DNA of 17,118 nucleotides from Gammaproteobacteria bacterium (GCA_013214885.1 JABSRS010000011.1:4824-21941), one strand, 5' to 3'. Shown: positions 1 to 7,835, counted from the first letter of the stretch. Notes: generated by a model not told the origin, from the sequence alone. Numbers and translations: made by a program.

Positions 1-1104
1 GCTTTAGATATGATTCTTAAGCTTAAAGGCTTAGATAAACGGATTGAGGGTAATATTCTACTTGTTGCCCCTGTCGAGGAGCTACTAACACGCGAAGCCG
101 CAGCATTAAAAGCCAGTCAAGTGGTTGAAGAATTGGTTCCTTTGTATTCTGAATACATTCAAATTAACTACGCCAAGGCTAAAGATATAGCGGTGTTACT
201 TGATGGTGGAACAAGTAAATTATTGTCCGAACGAGGCACCGTATCGGTTGATGAGCGTACTAATATGTTATTGGTTCAAGATACTGCGACTAAGCTCGAT
301 GAGGTCCGTAGCTTGGTCGAGGTATTAGATGTCCCCGTTAGACAGGTTGTTATTGAAGCGCGCCTGGTGACAGTAACCGATAACGTCAATGAGGAGTTCG
401 GGATCCGTTGGGGTGTCACTAATACAATTAGTGATGGTGCGTTCTCTGGTAATTTAAAGGGGGCTAATAGTGCATCTGGCGGCATCGTTCCTAACCTAAG
501 TGATCGTTTAAATGTTAATTTACCCGTTACTGAACCTGCTGGCACCATTGCTTTTCAGGTCGCGAAATTAGGTAGCGGTACGCTATTAGATCTCGAGTTA
601 ACGGCATTGGAACGTGAAAACAAAGGCGAAGTCATTGCTCGCCCAAGTATTACTACGGCGAATCAGCAGCCAGCATATATCGAGCAAGGTACTGAAATAC
701 CTTATGTGTCGGCATCTTCAAGTGGCGCAACCACGGTGTCATTTAAGAAAGCGGTATTGGCACTTCGCGTGACTCCTCACATCACGCCAGATAACAGAAT
801 CATATTAGTTTTAGTTATTTCACAAGATACTCGAGGGGATACCGTTAAGACGCCATTAGGGGAGGCTGTCTCTATCAACACTCAAGAGATTGGCACTCAA
901 GTGTTAGTTGATAATGGCCAAACCATAGTTTTAGGTGGTATTTATCAGCAACAATTGATTAAAACTGTGTCTAAAGTGCCAGTACTTGGTGACGTACCAT
1001 TGCTTGGTTGGTTATTTAGAACGCAAAAAACCTTAACTGAACGTCGTGAGTTGTTGATTTTTGTAACGCCTCGTATTATCACTGACAAGCGCCATAACCG
1101 TTAA
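1..1104 (+). CDS. pilQ: PilQ, type IV pilus secretin, C-terminal part (5' end outside window)
   Basis: Outer-membrane secretin that forms the gated channel through which type IV pili are extruded. The frame is open from base 1, so the gene starts before the window and the ATG at 10 is internal. About 367 residues are visible. First comes the N-domain repeat region (IQINYAKAKDIAVLL near residues 54-68), then the secretin core with the usual signatures: QVVIEARLVTV, RPSITTANQQPAYIEQGTEI, GQTIVLGGIY and the C-terminal VPVLGDVPLLGWLFR...ELLIFVTPRII. The normal secretin C-terminus is intact and the gene ends in TAA. The downstream order aroK-aroB-damX-dam is the usual one for pilQ in gammaproteobacteria; pilMNOP would be expected just upstream, outside the window. 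Identification is very secure. Confidence 0.96.
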   Translation, partial: ALDMILKLKGLDKRIEGNILLVAPVEELLTREAAALKASQVVEELVPLYSEYIQINYAKAKDIAVLLDGGTSKLLSERGTVSVDERTNMLLVQDTATKLDEVRSLVEVLDVPVRQVVIEARLVTVTDNVNEEFGIRWGVTNTISDGAFSGNLKGANSASGGIVPNLSDRLNVNLPVTEPAGTIAFQVAKLGSGTLLDLELTALERENKGEVIARPSITTANQQPAYIEQGTEIPYVSASSSGATTVSFKKAVLALRVTPHITPDNRIILVLVISQDTRGDTVKTPLGEAVSINTQEIGTQVLVDNGQTIVLGGIYQQQLIKTVSKVPVLGDVPLLGWLFRTQKTLTERRELLIFVTPRIITDKRHNR

Positions 1105-1112
1105 TTCCCCCC

Positions 1113-1142
1113 AGCCGATCGAGTATTTTACTCGATCGGCTT
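1113..1142 (+). terminator. Hairpin terminator after pilQ
   Basis: A perfect 13-bp inverted repeat (1113-1125 with 1129-1141) closes on a TTT loop eight bases after the pilQ stop. The stem is GC-rich and contains a CGATCG, hence a Dam GATC site, in each arm. The downstream T-run is short (TT then AACATCTT), so termination may be incomplete or the hairpin may act mainly as a 3' stabiliser. It separates pilQ from aroK, which are often co-transcribed in related genomes. Confidence 0.75.
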
Positions 1143-1346
1143 AACATCTTCTGAAAACTTACCTTTGACCTATTGCCTTTCCTACTGTGTTGCTGAGATA
1201 ATACGCGGCTAAATTCGCCTTATATTTAATTGAATATGTGACTGCTCTCTATTAGTCTATGGGTAGATCGCTTTTTTTGTTCAGTTTTGGGTGCTGGGGG
1301 CAGGGTCAATGATCCTGCAAATTATCTTTTATAGAATGTAGTGATA

Positions 1347-1862
1347 ATGGCTGAAAAACGAAATATTTATATTGTTGGTCCAATGGGTGCTGGTAAAAGC
1401 ACGATTGGAAGACACATTGCACAACAACTTCATCTAGAGTTTTTTGATTCTGATAATGAGATTGAAGAGCGCACTGGTGCAGAAATTTCATGGGTGTTTG
1501 ATGTTGAAGGTGAAGAGGGCTTTAGAGTACGTGAAGCTGGAGTCATTGATGACTTAACACAAAAGCAGGGTATTGTTCTCGCTACTGGCGGCGGCTCTAT
1601 TTTGAGCAAAGAGGTTAGAAACCGACTTTCTGCGCGTGGCTTAGTTGTTTATTTAGAGACAACGATTGAAAAGCAACTTGCACGTACTCAACGCGATAAG
1701 CGCCGTCCGTTACTACAAACTGACAAGCCGCGTGCAGTGCTTGAAGCCTTAGCGGCAATAAGAAATCCTTTATACGAGGAAATCGCTGATTTTACGGTTC
1801 GCACTGATGAGCAAAGTGCTAAGTTAGTGGCCAAGGAAATTATCGATAAATTAGGTTTTTAA
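1347..1862 (+). CDS. aroK: AroK, shikimate kinase I
   Basis: Phosphorylates shikimate to shikimate 3-phosphate with ATP, the fifth step of chorismate synthesis, in the cytosol. 171 residues, matching the usual length of about 173. Walker A loop GPMGAGKS at residues 11-18, the shikimate-binding acidic DSD at 34-36, the GGG loop at 81-83, and the lid arginine region [11 protein letters not shown] near 113-123. Translation could begin at a GTG at 1341, but the ATG at 1347 gives the family's typical MAEKRNI start and is preferred. The gene follows a 242-bp spacer after the pilQ hairpin, so it probably has its own promoter there. The aroB start codon is three bases after the aroK stop, so the pair is surely co-transcribed. 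Confidence 0.97.
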   Translation: MAEKRNIYIVGPMGAGKSTIGRHIAQQLHLEFFDSDNEIEERTGAEISWVFDVEGEEGFRVREAGVIDDLTQKQGIVLATGGGSILSKEVRNRLSARGLVVYLETTIEKQLARTQRDKRRPLLQTDKPRAVLEALAAIRNPLYEEIADFTVRTDEQSAKLVAKEIIDKLGF

Positions 1863-1865
1863 TTA

Positions 1866-2945
1866 ATGAAACAGCTTGAAGTACAATTAGGCGACCGCAG
1901 TTACCCAATTTATATTGGTCAACAGCTATTTAATGATGCTGAGCTATTAACTCGACATATTAGCAGTAACAAGGTCATGCTGGTTACCAATACGTTGGTT
2001 GAAACATTGTATTTAAAGCAAGTTAAAAATACCTTGGAACGAGCGGGAAAGTCAGTTGACGTTACCGTTTTGCCCGATGGTGAGTCTTATAAGACATTAG
2101 AAACACTAAACCTCATCTTTGATGGTCTATTGCAAGGTATCCACGGACGAGATACCTGTATAGTAGCCTTGGGGGGCGGGGTCGTTGGTGATATGGCAGG
2201 CTTTGCTGCGTCATGTTACCAGCGTGGCGTTGATTTTATTCAGCTACCAACCACGCTTCTTTCGCAGGTTGACTCAAGTGTTGGCGGTAAAACAGCTGTA
2301 AATCATCCGCTTGGGAAGAATATGATCGGCGCCTTTTACCAGCCTAAAGCTGTGTATATCGACATTGATTGTTTGAAAACCTTAGCGAGTGAGCAATTTT
2401 CGGCTGGTATGGCTGAAGTCATAAAGTATGGCATCATTTGGGATCGCGAGTTTTTTGATTGGCTAGATAGCAACCATCAAACGATAGTTGGTTTAGATAA
2501 TGATGCGATTACTACAATGATTGCTAGGTGTTGTGAGATTAAAGCTGAAGTTGTCTCAAGTGATGAGCACGAGCGCGGAATTCGTGCGCTACTTAATCTG
2601 GGCCATACCTTTGGTCATGCGATAGAGTCAGAGCAGGGTTATGGCTCGTGGTTACATGGCGAGGCGGTTGCTGCTGGTATGGTGTTGGCTGCTAAAACGT
2701 CGCTGGCACTTGGTTTAATTGAAAGTGAATCACTGGTTAATATCCAACAGCTTATCTCTCGCTATCAACTTCCGATTAACGCGCCTAGCACCATGAACTA
2801 CAACTCATTCATTAAGCATATGGTTATTGATAAAAAGGTAATAGCAGGGAAATTACGTTTTGTATTACCAACAAGTATCGGTTCTGCTGAGCTTTATAGC
2901 GATGTAACAGAGGATTTGCTTAAACAAATCATTGAATGTTCTTAG
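1866..2945 (+). CDS. aroB: AroB, 3-dehydroquinate synthase
   Basis: Converts 3-deoxy-D-arabino-heptulosonate 7-phosphate to 3-dehydroquinate, the second step of the shikimate pathway, using NAD+ and a divalent metal. 359 residues, normal for the family. The NAD-binding segment contains DGESYKTLE (71-79) and the glycine-rich [12 protein letters not shown] (101-112). Then come the substrate-binding [19 protein letters not shown] and the three metal ligands E184 (in AEVIKYG), H247 (in LNLGHTFGH) and H264 (in LHGEAV). It lies directly after aroK with a three-base gap. The 36-base gap to damX has no terminator, so transcription probably continues into damX and dam. Confidence 0.97.
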   Translation: MKQLEVQLGDRSYPIYIGQQLFNDAELLTRHISSNKVMLVTNTLVETLYLKQVKNTLERAGKSVDVTVLPDGESYKTLETLNLIFDGLLQGIHGRDTCIVALGGGVVGDMAGFAASCYQRGVDFIQLPTTLLSQVDSSVGGKTAVNHPLGKNMIGAFYQPKAVYIDIDCLKTLASEQFSAGMAEVIKYGIIWDREFFDWLDSNHQTIVGLDNDAITTMIARCCEIKAEVVSSDEHERGIRALLNLGHTFGHAIESEQGYGSWLHGEAVAAGMVLAAKTSLALGLIESESLVNIQQLISRYQLPINAPSTMNYNSFIKHMVIDKKVIAGKLRFVLPTSIGSAELYSDVTEDLLKQIIECS

Positions 2946-2981
2946 GCTATGTCACCACACCTACATGTAGATTAACTAACT

Positions 2982-4349
2982 ATGCACAGCGTCAATTTAA
3001 ATAGTTCTTCAGCAATGGATGTTGAACTTGCACCACAGGCTCAACTGCTCTCAAGAATTCAGTATTTGATTAACAACCACAGTCAGTTTAACTTCCTTCA
3101 TGGGGGGGCTGGTGTTGGAAAAAGCTTTGTTGTAGCAATGCTTAGTGAGCGTTTGTCTAATCATTTAATTATTGAGGTCAAATGTCGGGCTAAATTTGAT
3201 CAACAAGCGTTTTATCAAAACTTAATCTGTGAACTGGCTACGGATGATTTGACGGATTTGGATCAGTCAGTCGGTGACGCTATTCAAGGCGCGATCACTC
3301 ATTATCAACAATCCGTATTAATCGTATTCGACAACGCTCAGTTTTTGTCTCGTGAAGTTATCGGTAAGTTGTGGCATAGTTTTAATCAAGCTGTTGTTAG
3401 TAGCATTGCCAATCACAAGGTCAATATGTTATTGATTGGGGGAACTCAGTGGGCTGCACCTTTAGTTCGCCATTTAAAAGATGCCCAACCTAAATTGGTT
3501 GAATCTTTTGAGCTTCCTTACTTGTCGATTGCCCAAGGACTAGATTTTCTTACGGTGGTGCATCCTGATTGGACTGAAAAACAAAGAAACGATTACGTCA
3601 ATTCGTTAAAAAAGCAGCAACTTACTCCTAAAAATTTAATTTATGTTGCAGAGCCTAAGGATGGCAATTTAAAGCTTAAAATCATTTTGATAGCCTCAGT
3701 GTGCTTTGTTGCTTTTGCCATTGCTAGTGTTAGCTTGTGGTCAATATATCAAGAGCCCCAGAGTGCTAATAGTGCGGTTAATCAGCCACCACAATTAATT
3801 ACTTTACCTCCAATTATCGCCGCGTCACCGGTGATCGATGTGACAGAGGTGACACCACAAAAGCTAGTTGATGAGTCGGTTTTAATAGCTGCTATCGAGG
3901 AGGCTACCGAGGACACCCAATATCTAGTTTTAGCTCAACCTAGCAAGGTTGTTACTGCTGAAAAAAGGGTGATTAAGCCGCCGTTGTCACCAAAAATAAC
4001 CAATGTGGCACTGCCTAGTATTTACACCTTTGACGAAGAACAACTACTTGATGTTCCAAGTACCAATTATTCATTGATGCTTGGTGGATTTAGTCAACCA
4101 GCTGTACTTGAACAAGTTATTCAAGGGATTGAAAATCAATCAGATATTTACGTATACCAAACAATTCGCAACGACAAAGATTGGTTTGTGCTACTCTACG
4201 GTAAATTTTCGAGTAAGGATGACGCAAATCGGTTAATGTCATCGGCTCCTCCCGTATTAGCAATCTTTTCGCCCTGGATTAAATCTTTTACAGCGATTCA
4301 ATCAGAAATTACAGTGGTTAATACCATTAAAATGGATAAGAACAATTAA
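2982..4349 (+). CDS. damX: DamX-like cell-division protein: ATPase-like head, one membrane helix, SPOR domain
   Basis: DamX proteins go to the division septum through a C-terminal SPOR domain that binds denuded peptidoglycan glycan strands. 455 residues. The N-terminal cytosolic part resembles an AAA/ExeA-type ATPase: Walker A GGAGVGKS at 41-48 and a Walker B-like run VLIVFDNAQ at 112-120. A single hydrophobic segment at about 232-256 is followed by a proline/valine-rich periplasmic linker. The SPOR domain (about 363-437) starts YSLMLGGFS and contains the typical DWFVLLYGKFSSKDDA. The start ATG at 2982 has no strong ribosome site. dam begins four bases after the stop, the arrangement that gave the family its name. 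Position and architecture agree; whether the ATPase head still hydrolyses ATP cannot be seen. Confidence 0.9.
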   Translation: MHSVNLNSSSAMDVELAPQAQLLSRIQYLINNHSQFNFLHGGAGVGKSFVVAMLSERLSNHLIIEVKCRAKFDQQAFYQNLICELATDDLTDLDQSVGDAIQGAITHYQQSVLIVFDNAQFLSREVIGKLWHSFNQAVVSSIANHKVNMLLIGGTQWAAPLVRHLKDAQPKLVESFELPYLSIAQGLDFLTVVHPDWTEKQRNDYVNSLKKQQLTPKNLIYVAEPKDGNLKLKIILIASVCFVAFAIASVSLWSIYQEPQSANSAVNQPPQLITLPPIIAASPVIDVTEVTPQKLVDESVLIAAIEEATEDTQYLVLAQPSKVVTAEKRVIKPPLSPKITNVALPSIYTFDEEQLLDVPSTNYSLMLGGFSQPAVLEQVIQGIENQSDIYVYQTIRNDKDWFVLLYGKFSSKDDANRLMSSAPPVLAIFSPWIKSFTAIQSEITVVNTIKMDKNN

Positions 4350-4353
4350 TTCA

Positions 4354-5163
4354 ATGAAAAAGCATCGAGCATTCTTAAAGTGGGCTGGCGGTAAATATGG
4401 CCTAATCGAAGACATCAATAACTTGCTACCGCAAGGTAAAAGGCTTGTTGAACCTTTTGTTGGAGCGGGTTCTGTTTTTTTAAACTCTGATTATGAAGAA
4501 TATTTACTCAATGATGTCAACCAAGATCTGATTAACCTTTATCAGTTGGTCAAGCTAGATGTCGCCACTTATATTGTCGCAGCGAAAAAACTATTTACGC
4601 CAGAATACAATGTTGAAGAGCGCTATTATCAGCTGAGACAACAATTTAATGCCAGTAATGATCCGTTTGAACGGTCAGTGCTTTTTTTGTATTTAAATCG
4701 GCATGGTTATAATGGTTTATGTCGTTATAACTTGAAAGGTGGCTATAACGTTCCTTTTGGTCGTTATAAAAAACCATATTTTCCAGAAGTTGAATTGTTG
4801 TATTTTTCTGAAAAGTCACAACGCGCCACATTCACTTGCCAATGCTTTAGGGATACCTTTAGTGAAACTAATGTTGGTGATGTTATATATTGCGATCCGC
4901 CATATGCACCGCTGTCACCGACCGCCAGTTTTACCAGTTACTCGGGTCAGGGTTTTAAGTTAATTGATCAACAAGAACTTGCACAACTAGCTGAAATATC
5001 TATTGAAAAGAATATTCCTGTGCTAATTAGTAATCATGATTTACCGCTAACACGTGAGCTATATCACAAGGCAAATTTGCATATAAGATCGGTAAAAAGA
5101 ACCATTAGTCAAAAGGCAGGAAAGCGGTTGAAAGTGGATGAAGTATTAGCTATTTATCGGTAA
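4354..5163 (+). CDS. dam: Dam, GATC-specific DNA adenine-N6 methyltransferase
   Basis: Transfers a methyl group from S-adenosylmethionine to adenine in GATC, marking the parental strand for mismatch repair and timing replication. 269 residues, close to the usual 270-280. N-terminal FLKWAGGKYGL (8-18) is the family opening; the AdoMet motif is EPFVGAGSVF (33-42), and the catalytic motif IV is DPPY at 181-184. FLYLNRHGYNGLCRYN (111-126) is the region expected for DNA contact and recognition. It is the last gene of the aroK-aroB-damX-dam run. The next gene points the other way and ends seven bases downstream; no clear hairpin terminator lies between them. The rpe-gph-trpS genes of enterics do not follow here. 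Confidence 0.96.
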   Translation: MKKHRAFLKWAGGKYGLIEDINNLLPQGKRLVEPFVGAGSVFLNSDYEEYLLNDVNQDLINLYQLVKLDVATYIVAAKKLFTPEYNVEERYYQLRQQFNASNDPFERSVLFLYLNRHGYNGLCRYNLKGGYNVPFGRYKKPYFPEVELLYFSEKSQRATFTCQCFRDTFSETNVGDVIYCDPPYAPLSPTASFTSYSGQGFKLIDQQELAQLAEISIEKNIPVLISNHDLPLTRELYHKANLHIRSVKRTISQKAGKRLKVDEVLAIYR

Positions 5164-5169
5164 CCAAAG

Positions 5170-5427
5170 CTATTTTTTTTGGCTGCTAGGGGTAATTAAC
5201 TCAAGTAAATCGATAAAGTGAAATTGGGTTGATGAACTGCCAGACAGCCAATCTGCCCAATCTAAAGTGTTCGCAACCACCGCACATTGCGCTGAACGTG
5301 ATGTCAGTTCAGGTGCTTGGCACAGCTCGATAAGTATTGACTCTTTATCAATAAAAGACGTTGTGACAACAGTGAGAGCTAATAATGCAGGTACTAAAAC
5401 TAGCATACGATTTGAATTCCTTAACAT
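5170..5427 (-). CDS. Small exported or membrane-anchored protein of unknown function
   Basis: 85 residues; I do not recognise the family. Residues 8-25 (MLVLVPALLALTVVTTSF) form a hydrophobic stretch after a short basic N-terminus (R3, R7), so this is a signal peptide or single membrane anchor. No lipobox is present. The remainder is short and acidic to neutral, with two cysteines (about C36 and C48) that could form one disulfide if the protein is periplasmic. The start is well supported: a GAGGAG ribosome site lies about six bases before the ATG at 5427. The gene is convergent with dam and divergent from yhfA, so it must have its own promoter in 5428-5593. The strong ribosome site and secretion-type N-terminus make a real gene likely. 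Confidence 0.65.
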   Translation of the reverse strand: MLRNSNRMLVLVPALLALTVVTTSFIDKESILIELCQAPELTSRSAQCAVVANTLDWADWLSGSSSTQFHFIDLLELITPSSQKK

Positions 5428-5456
5428 TTCCCACTCCTCACTAACAAAATTGAACT

Positions 5457-5472
5457 ATTGATTATAATCAAT
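5457..5472. promoter_or_regulatory. Perfect 16-bp palindrome in the divergent promoter region
   Basis: ATTGATTATAATCAAT is a perfect dyad with no spacer, 30 bases upstream of the minus-strand 85-residue gene's start and about 120 bases upstream of yhfA. It could be an operator for a dimeric regulator acting on one or both genes. It is AT-rich, so chance occurrence in this low-GC spacer is a real alternative, and I cannot name a regulator. Confidence 0.4.
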
Positions 5473-5593
5473 CATTAGTGAAATGGCTAGTTTTTGTTCG
5501 CCTGTTTTTGGCCATAAATAATCTATATTTGTAATTATTGATATAACCAAATGTGATATCGTAAGTACTTAATTTATATTTATTGGAACAATA

Positions 5594-6001
5594 ATGAAAG
5601 CAAGTGTAAATTGGGTCGCCAACGAAACCTTTATCGGTGAATCTGAATCTGGCCATCAAGTCATTATGGATGGCAACAGTCAGGACTCAAAAGCTCCAAG
5701 CCCAATGGAAATGGTCTTAATGTCAGTAGGTGCATGCAGCTCAGTTGATGTTGTGAGTATTTTAAAGAAATCTAAACAGCAGGTTACTGGCGTCAAGGTT
5801 GAACTAAGCACGGAGCGTCGCGAAGAAGCCCCTCGTTATTTCACCAAAATCCATTTGCATTTTGTGGCCACAGGCAAAGCAATTAGCATCAAACATTTAG
5901 AGCGAGCCGTTACTCTTTCTGCTGACAAGTATTGTTCAGTTGCGTTAATGTTAGAAAAGAGTGTCGAGATCACTCATAGTTCTGAAGTGGTAGAAGCATA
6001 G
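5594..6001 (+). CDS. yhfA: YhfA, OsmC/Ohr-family protein
   Basis: Member of the OsmC/Ohr superfamily; relatives are thiol peroxidases that reduce organic hydroperoxides, but the physiological role of the YhfA branch is not well established. 135 residues, full length. The N-terminus (MKASVNWV), the GESESGHQVIMDGNS stretch, APSPMEMVLMSVGACS and DKYCSVALMLEKSVEITHS closely resemble E. coli YhfA. The two family cysteines are C48 (GAC) and C114 (KYC), and the conserved glutamates are in REEAP (about 77-78). All are present, so thiol chemistry is possible. The start ATG follows a modest TTGGAAC site. A lipoprotein gene starts about 30 bases downstream on the same strand and is probably co-transcribed. 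A TATATT 13-24 bases upstream of the start could be a -10 box, which is weak evidence. Confidence 0.92.
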   Translation: MKASVNWVANETFIGESESGHQVIMDGNSQDSKAPSPMEMVLMSVGACSSVDVVSILKKSKQQVTGVKVELSTERREEAPRYFTKIHLHFVATGKAISIKHLERAVTLSADKYCSVALMLEKSVEITHSSEVVEA

Positions 6002-6031
6002 TTTTTAGAACAACAATAAGGAGGAATGAAG

Positions 6032-6418
6032 GTGATTAAGTTTTTTATTTTAGTTATTTCAGTGATCGCTATATATGGTTGTAGTGTCGACCCTGTCGAG
6101 TCAGCTTCAAACCCCCTTATATCCGATGTTAAAAATGAGGTTGCTATGAGTAATCTACCTGAGCAAAAAGGCGTTAGTGCTACCTCTTTTTCGGGCATTG
6201 TTGTGCGCGTTAATCTAGAGGGTGGATTCTGGGCCGTCATCACTGACGGTGGTACTAAACTAGATGGGATGATCCCGCCCCATTTACAGATCCATAATCA
6301 AAAGATATCTGGCTTTTATATTCAACAGCAAGACGTCATGTCTTTTCATATGTGGGGAACGCTGGTTGAGTTTTCAAAATTAAAAGCAATCGGTAATTCA
6401 CCAATTAATACCCATTAA
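6032..6418 (+). CDS. Small predicted lipoprotein, unknown function, GTG start preferred
   Basis: About 128 residues from the GTG at 6032. The upstream in-frame ATG at 6026 is possible, but the strong AAGGAGG site (6018-6024) leaves only one base before that ATG and seven before the GTG, so GTG fits much better. The N-terminus is a lysine followed by a hydrophobic run and IAIYGC, a plausible lipobox with the cysteine near residue 18, so the product is likely lipidated and membrane-attached. The mature part, beginning about SFSGIVVRVNLEGGFWAVITD, looks beta-rich, perhaps a small barrel. I do not recognise a named family. It follows yhfA by 30 bases. No clear hairpin follows the stop. Confidence 0.72.
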   Translation: MIKFFILVISVIAIYGCSVDPVESASNPLISDVKNEVAMSNLPEQKGVSATSFSGIVVRVNLEGGFWAVITDGGTKLDGMIPPHLQIHNQKISGFYIQQQDVMSFHMWGTLVEFSKLKAIGNSPINTH

Positions 6419-6476
6419 TTGAAAGCTTAGTTACTGTTAGAATTATTATTTAGCAAATCATTGCAATGTAGATTTA

Positions 6477-6498
6477 CTACCAAGCTGCGATAATCACC
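6477..6498 (-). pseudogene. Fragment of tRNA-Pro: 5' acceptor and D-arm copy
   Basis: Twenty-two bases here match 6668-6689, the 5' part of the tRNA-Pro gene (acceptor strand through the start of the D loop), with one mismatch (A at 6490 for C at 6681). The fragment has the same orientation as the intact tRNA and lies about 190 bases downstream of it. Similarity stops at the D loop, so it cannot fold as a tRNA. It is most likely a relic of a former tandem tRNA-Pro copy or of a recombination event at this locus. Confidence 0.7.
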
Positions 6499-6546
6499 AT
6501 CGATCAATTATATATGCGCGTTAATTTTTACTAAGTGTTTAGAATT

Positions 6547-6581
6547 AAGTATTTAAAATGAAGTATTTAAAATGAAGTATT
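6547..6581. repeat. 14-bp tandem direct repeat, 2.5 copies
   Basis: AAGTATTTAAAATG occurs at 6547-6560 and 6561-6574, followed by the first seven bases again (6575-6581). The copies are identical. It lies in the AT-rich spacer just downstream of the tRNA-Pro 3' end. It may be slippage product; no function is apparent. Confidence 0.85.
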
Positions 6582-6613
6582 GCATGAGATGTTATTTGAG
6601 AGAGATAAAGAAG

Positions 6614-6690
6614 TGGTCGGTGATAAAGGATTCGAACCTTTGACCCCCTGGTCCCAAACCAGGTGCGCTACCAAGCTGCGCTAATCACCG
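6614..6690 (-). tRNA. tRNA-Pro (anticodon UGG), CCA encoded
   Basis: The complement folds as a complete 77-base tRNA: acceptor CGGTGAT paired with ATCACCG, discriminator A, encoded CCA, D-arm with the GCTTGGTAGC loop, anticodon stem CCTGG/CCAGG with loop TTTGGGA (anticodon TGG, reading CCN proline codons), and T-arm AAAGG-TTCGAAT-CCTTT. All stems pair well. The gene stands alone in an intergenic spacer between a lipoprotein gene and folD, both on the other strand. Confidence 0.97.
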
Positions 6691-6699
6691 ACAAATAAA

Positions 6700-6723
6700 G
6701 TTAATTAGTATCCACTAGTTAAC
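6700..6723 (-). promoter_or_regulatory. Inverted repeat immediately upstream of tRNA-Pro
   Basis: GTTAATTAG (6700-6708) and CTAGTTAAC (6715-6723) are inverted with one mismatch and a six-base gap, starting ten bases before the mature tRNA 5' end. The position overlaps where the tRNA promoter -10 region should lie; GATACT on the minus strand is a possible -10. It could be a promoter-overlapping operator or merely a processing or leader structure. Confidence 0.35.
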
Positions 6724-6753
6724 TATCATCTTCTCCAAGAATTACTCCTTGAG

Positions 6754-6791
6754 GACGGATGCGGATATTACAGACGTTATCGCATTCCGTC
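6754..6791. other. Imperfect hairpin in the tRNA-Pro / folD spacer
   Basis: GACGGATGCG (6754-6763) pairs with CGCATTCCGTC (6781-6791) through ten base pairs with one bulged T, enclosing a 17-base loop. On the + strand the T-rich CTTTTTATT follows at 6797-6805, a terminator-like layout, though no + strand gene ends nearby. On the minus strand it lies about 65 bases upstream of the tRNA. Its role is unclear. Confidence 0.45.
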
Positions 6792-6892
6792 AAACCTTTT
6801 TATTAAAAAAAGTTCATTCGATTACTTACCGTACAATCAGTGCCAGCCCCAACATTAGTTACCATATTAGTGAAGTGAAATGGTATTGATCG

Positions 6893-6921
6893 TGGTCACA
6901 CTTTTACAATTGTGGCATAAT
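6893..6921 (+). promoter_or_regulatory. Candidate sigma-70 promoter for folD
   Basis: TGGTCA (6893-6898), a 17-base spacer and CATAAT (6916-6921) form a reasonable -35/-10 pair, about 35 bases upstream of the folD ATG. The AGGAAG ribosome site (about 6939-6944) follows. folD is isolated between a minus-strand tRNA and its own terminator, so it needs its own promoter here. Confidence 0.45.
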
Positions 6922-6955
6922 GCACGTTCTAAAATTATAGGAAGCATAAACGTCG

Positions 6956-7813
6956 ATGAGCGCTCGGATTATTGATGGCAAAGCCGTTGCAAAAAAAGTA
7001 CGAAATACTGTCGCTATTGAAGTGGCTGCCTTAAAAGAAGCAGGTAAGCGAATTCCTGGTTTAGCAGTTATTTTAGTTGGACTAGATCCTGCGTCTCAGG
7101 TTTACGTTAATAACAAACGTAAGGCTTGTGATGAAGTTGGATTTATTTCACGTTCATACGATTTACCCTCTGACACATGTCAAACAGACTTACTGGCATT
7201 AATTGATAGCCTTAATCAGGATAATGAAATTGATGGCATTCTAGTTCAGTTGCCTTTACCAGATCATATCGACTCACAGTTAGTGTTAGAGCAAATTAAT
7301 CCGAACAAAGATGTCGATGGTTTCCATCCCTATAACATTGGCCGGTTAGCGCAGCGTAACCCTGCATTACGCCCTTGTACTCCAAAAGGGATAATGACCC
7401 TCATTGCATCGACTGGCATTGCTACCCATGGTTTAGATGCGGTTATTGTTGGCGCTTCAAATATAGTTGGTCGCCCAATGACGTTAGAGTTATTGCTTGC
7501 TGGTTGTACTACAACCACCTGTCATCGCTTTACCAAGAACCTTGAACAAAAAGTTCGTGGTGCCGATTTATTGATTGTTGCTGTTGGCAAGCCTGGTTTT
7601 ATCCCTGGTGATTGGGTCAAAGAAGGCGCAATCGTGATCGATGTCGGAATTAACCGTCTAGATGATGGTCGTTTGGTGGGTGATGTCTCATTTGACGCCG
7701 CGAAAGAGAAAGCAGGATGGATTACACCAGTACCTGGTGGCGTTGGACCAATGACAGTAGCCAACTTAATTGAGAATACTTTAATTGCTGCTAAAGAATA
7801 TCATAGCGACTAG
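6956..7813 (+). CDS. folD: FolD, methylenetetrahydrofolate dehydrogenase / methenyltetrahydrofolate cyclohydrolase
   Basis: Bifunctional enzyme interconverting 5,10-methylene-, 5,10-methenyl- and 10-formyl-tetrahydrofolate with NADP+, feeding purine and formylmethionine synthesis. 285 residues, as expected (E. coli 288). The catalytic YVNNKRKAC region has Y50 and K54. The folate-site signature GILVQLPLP and [14 protein letters not shown] follow, then the Rossmann turn GASNIVGRP, and the C-terminal [19 protein letters not shown]. No key residue is missing. The ATG at 6956 gives the family's MSARIIDGK start; the AGGAAG ribosome site is somewhat far (about 11 bases). The gene stands alone with a strong terminator after it. 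Its substrate is made by GlyA, encoded further right in the window. Confidence 0.97.
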   Translation: MSARIIDGKAVAKKVRNTVAIEVAALKEAGKRIPGLAVILVGLDPASQVYVNNKRKACDEVGFISRSYDLPSDTCQTDLLALIDSLNQDNEIDGILVQLPLPDHIDSQLVLEQINPNKDVDGFHPYNIGRLAQRNPALRPCTPKGIMTLIASTGIATHGLDAVIVGASNIVGRPMTLELLLAGCTTTTCHRFTKNLEQKVRGADLLIVAVGKPGFIPGDWVKEGAIVIDVGINRLDDGRLVGDVSFDAAKEKAGWITPVPGGVGPMTVANLIENTLIAAKEYHSD

Positions 7814-7835
7814 TATTTTTAGTTCATCCAAAACT

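Noticed and set aside
276..548. Minus-strand ORF inside pilQ
   Set aside because: It lies wholly within the well-supported secretin frame, has no ribosome site or recognisable domain, and is a shadow.
5164..5182. Terminator between dam and the convergent small gene
   Set aside because: CCAAA/TTTGG gives only a five-pair stem around a T-rich loop, too weak to call.
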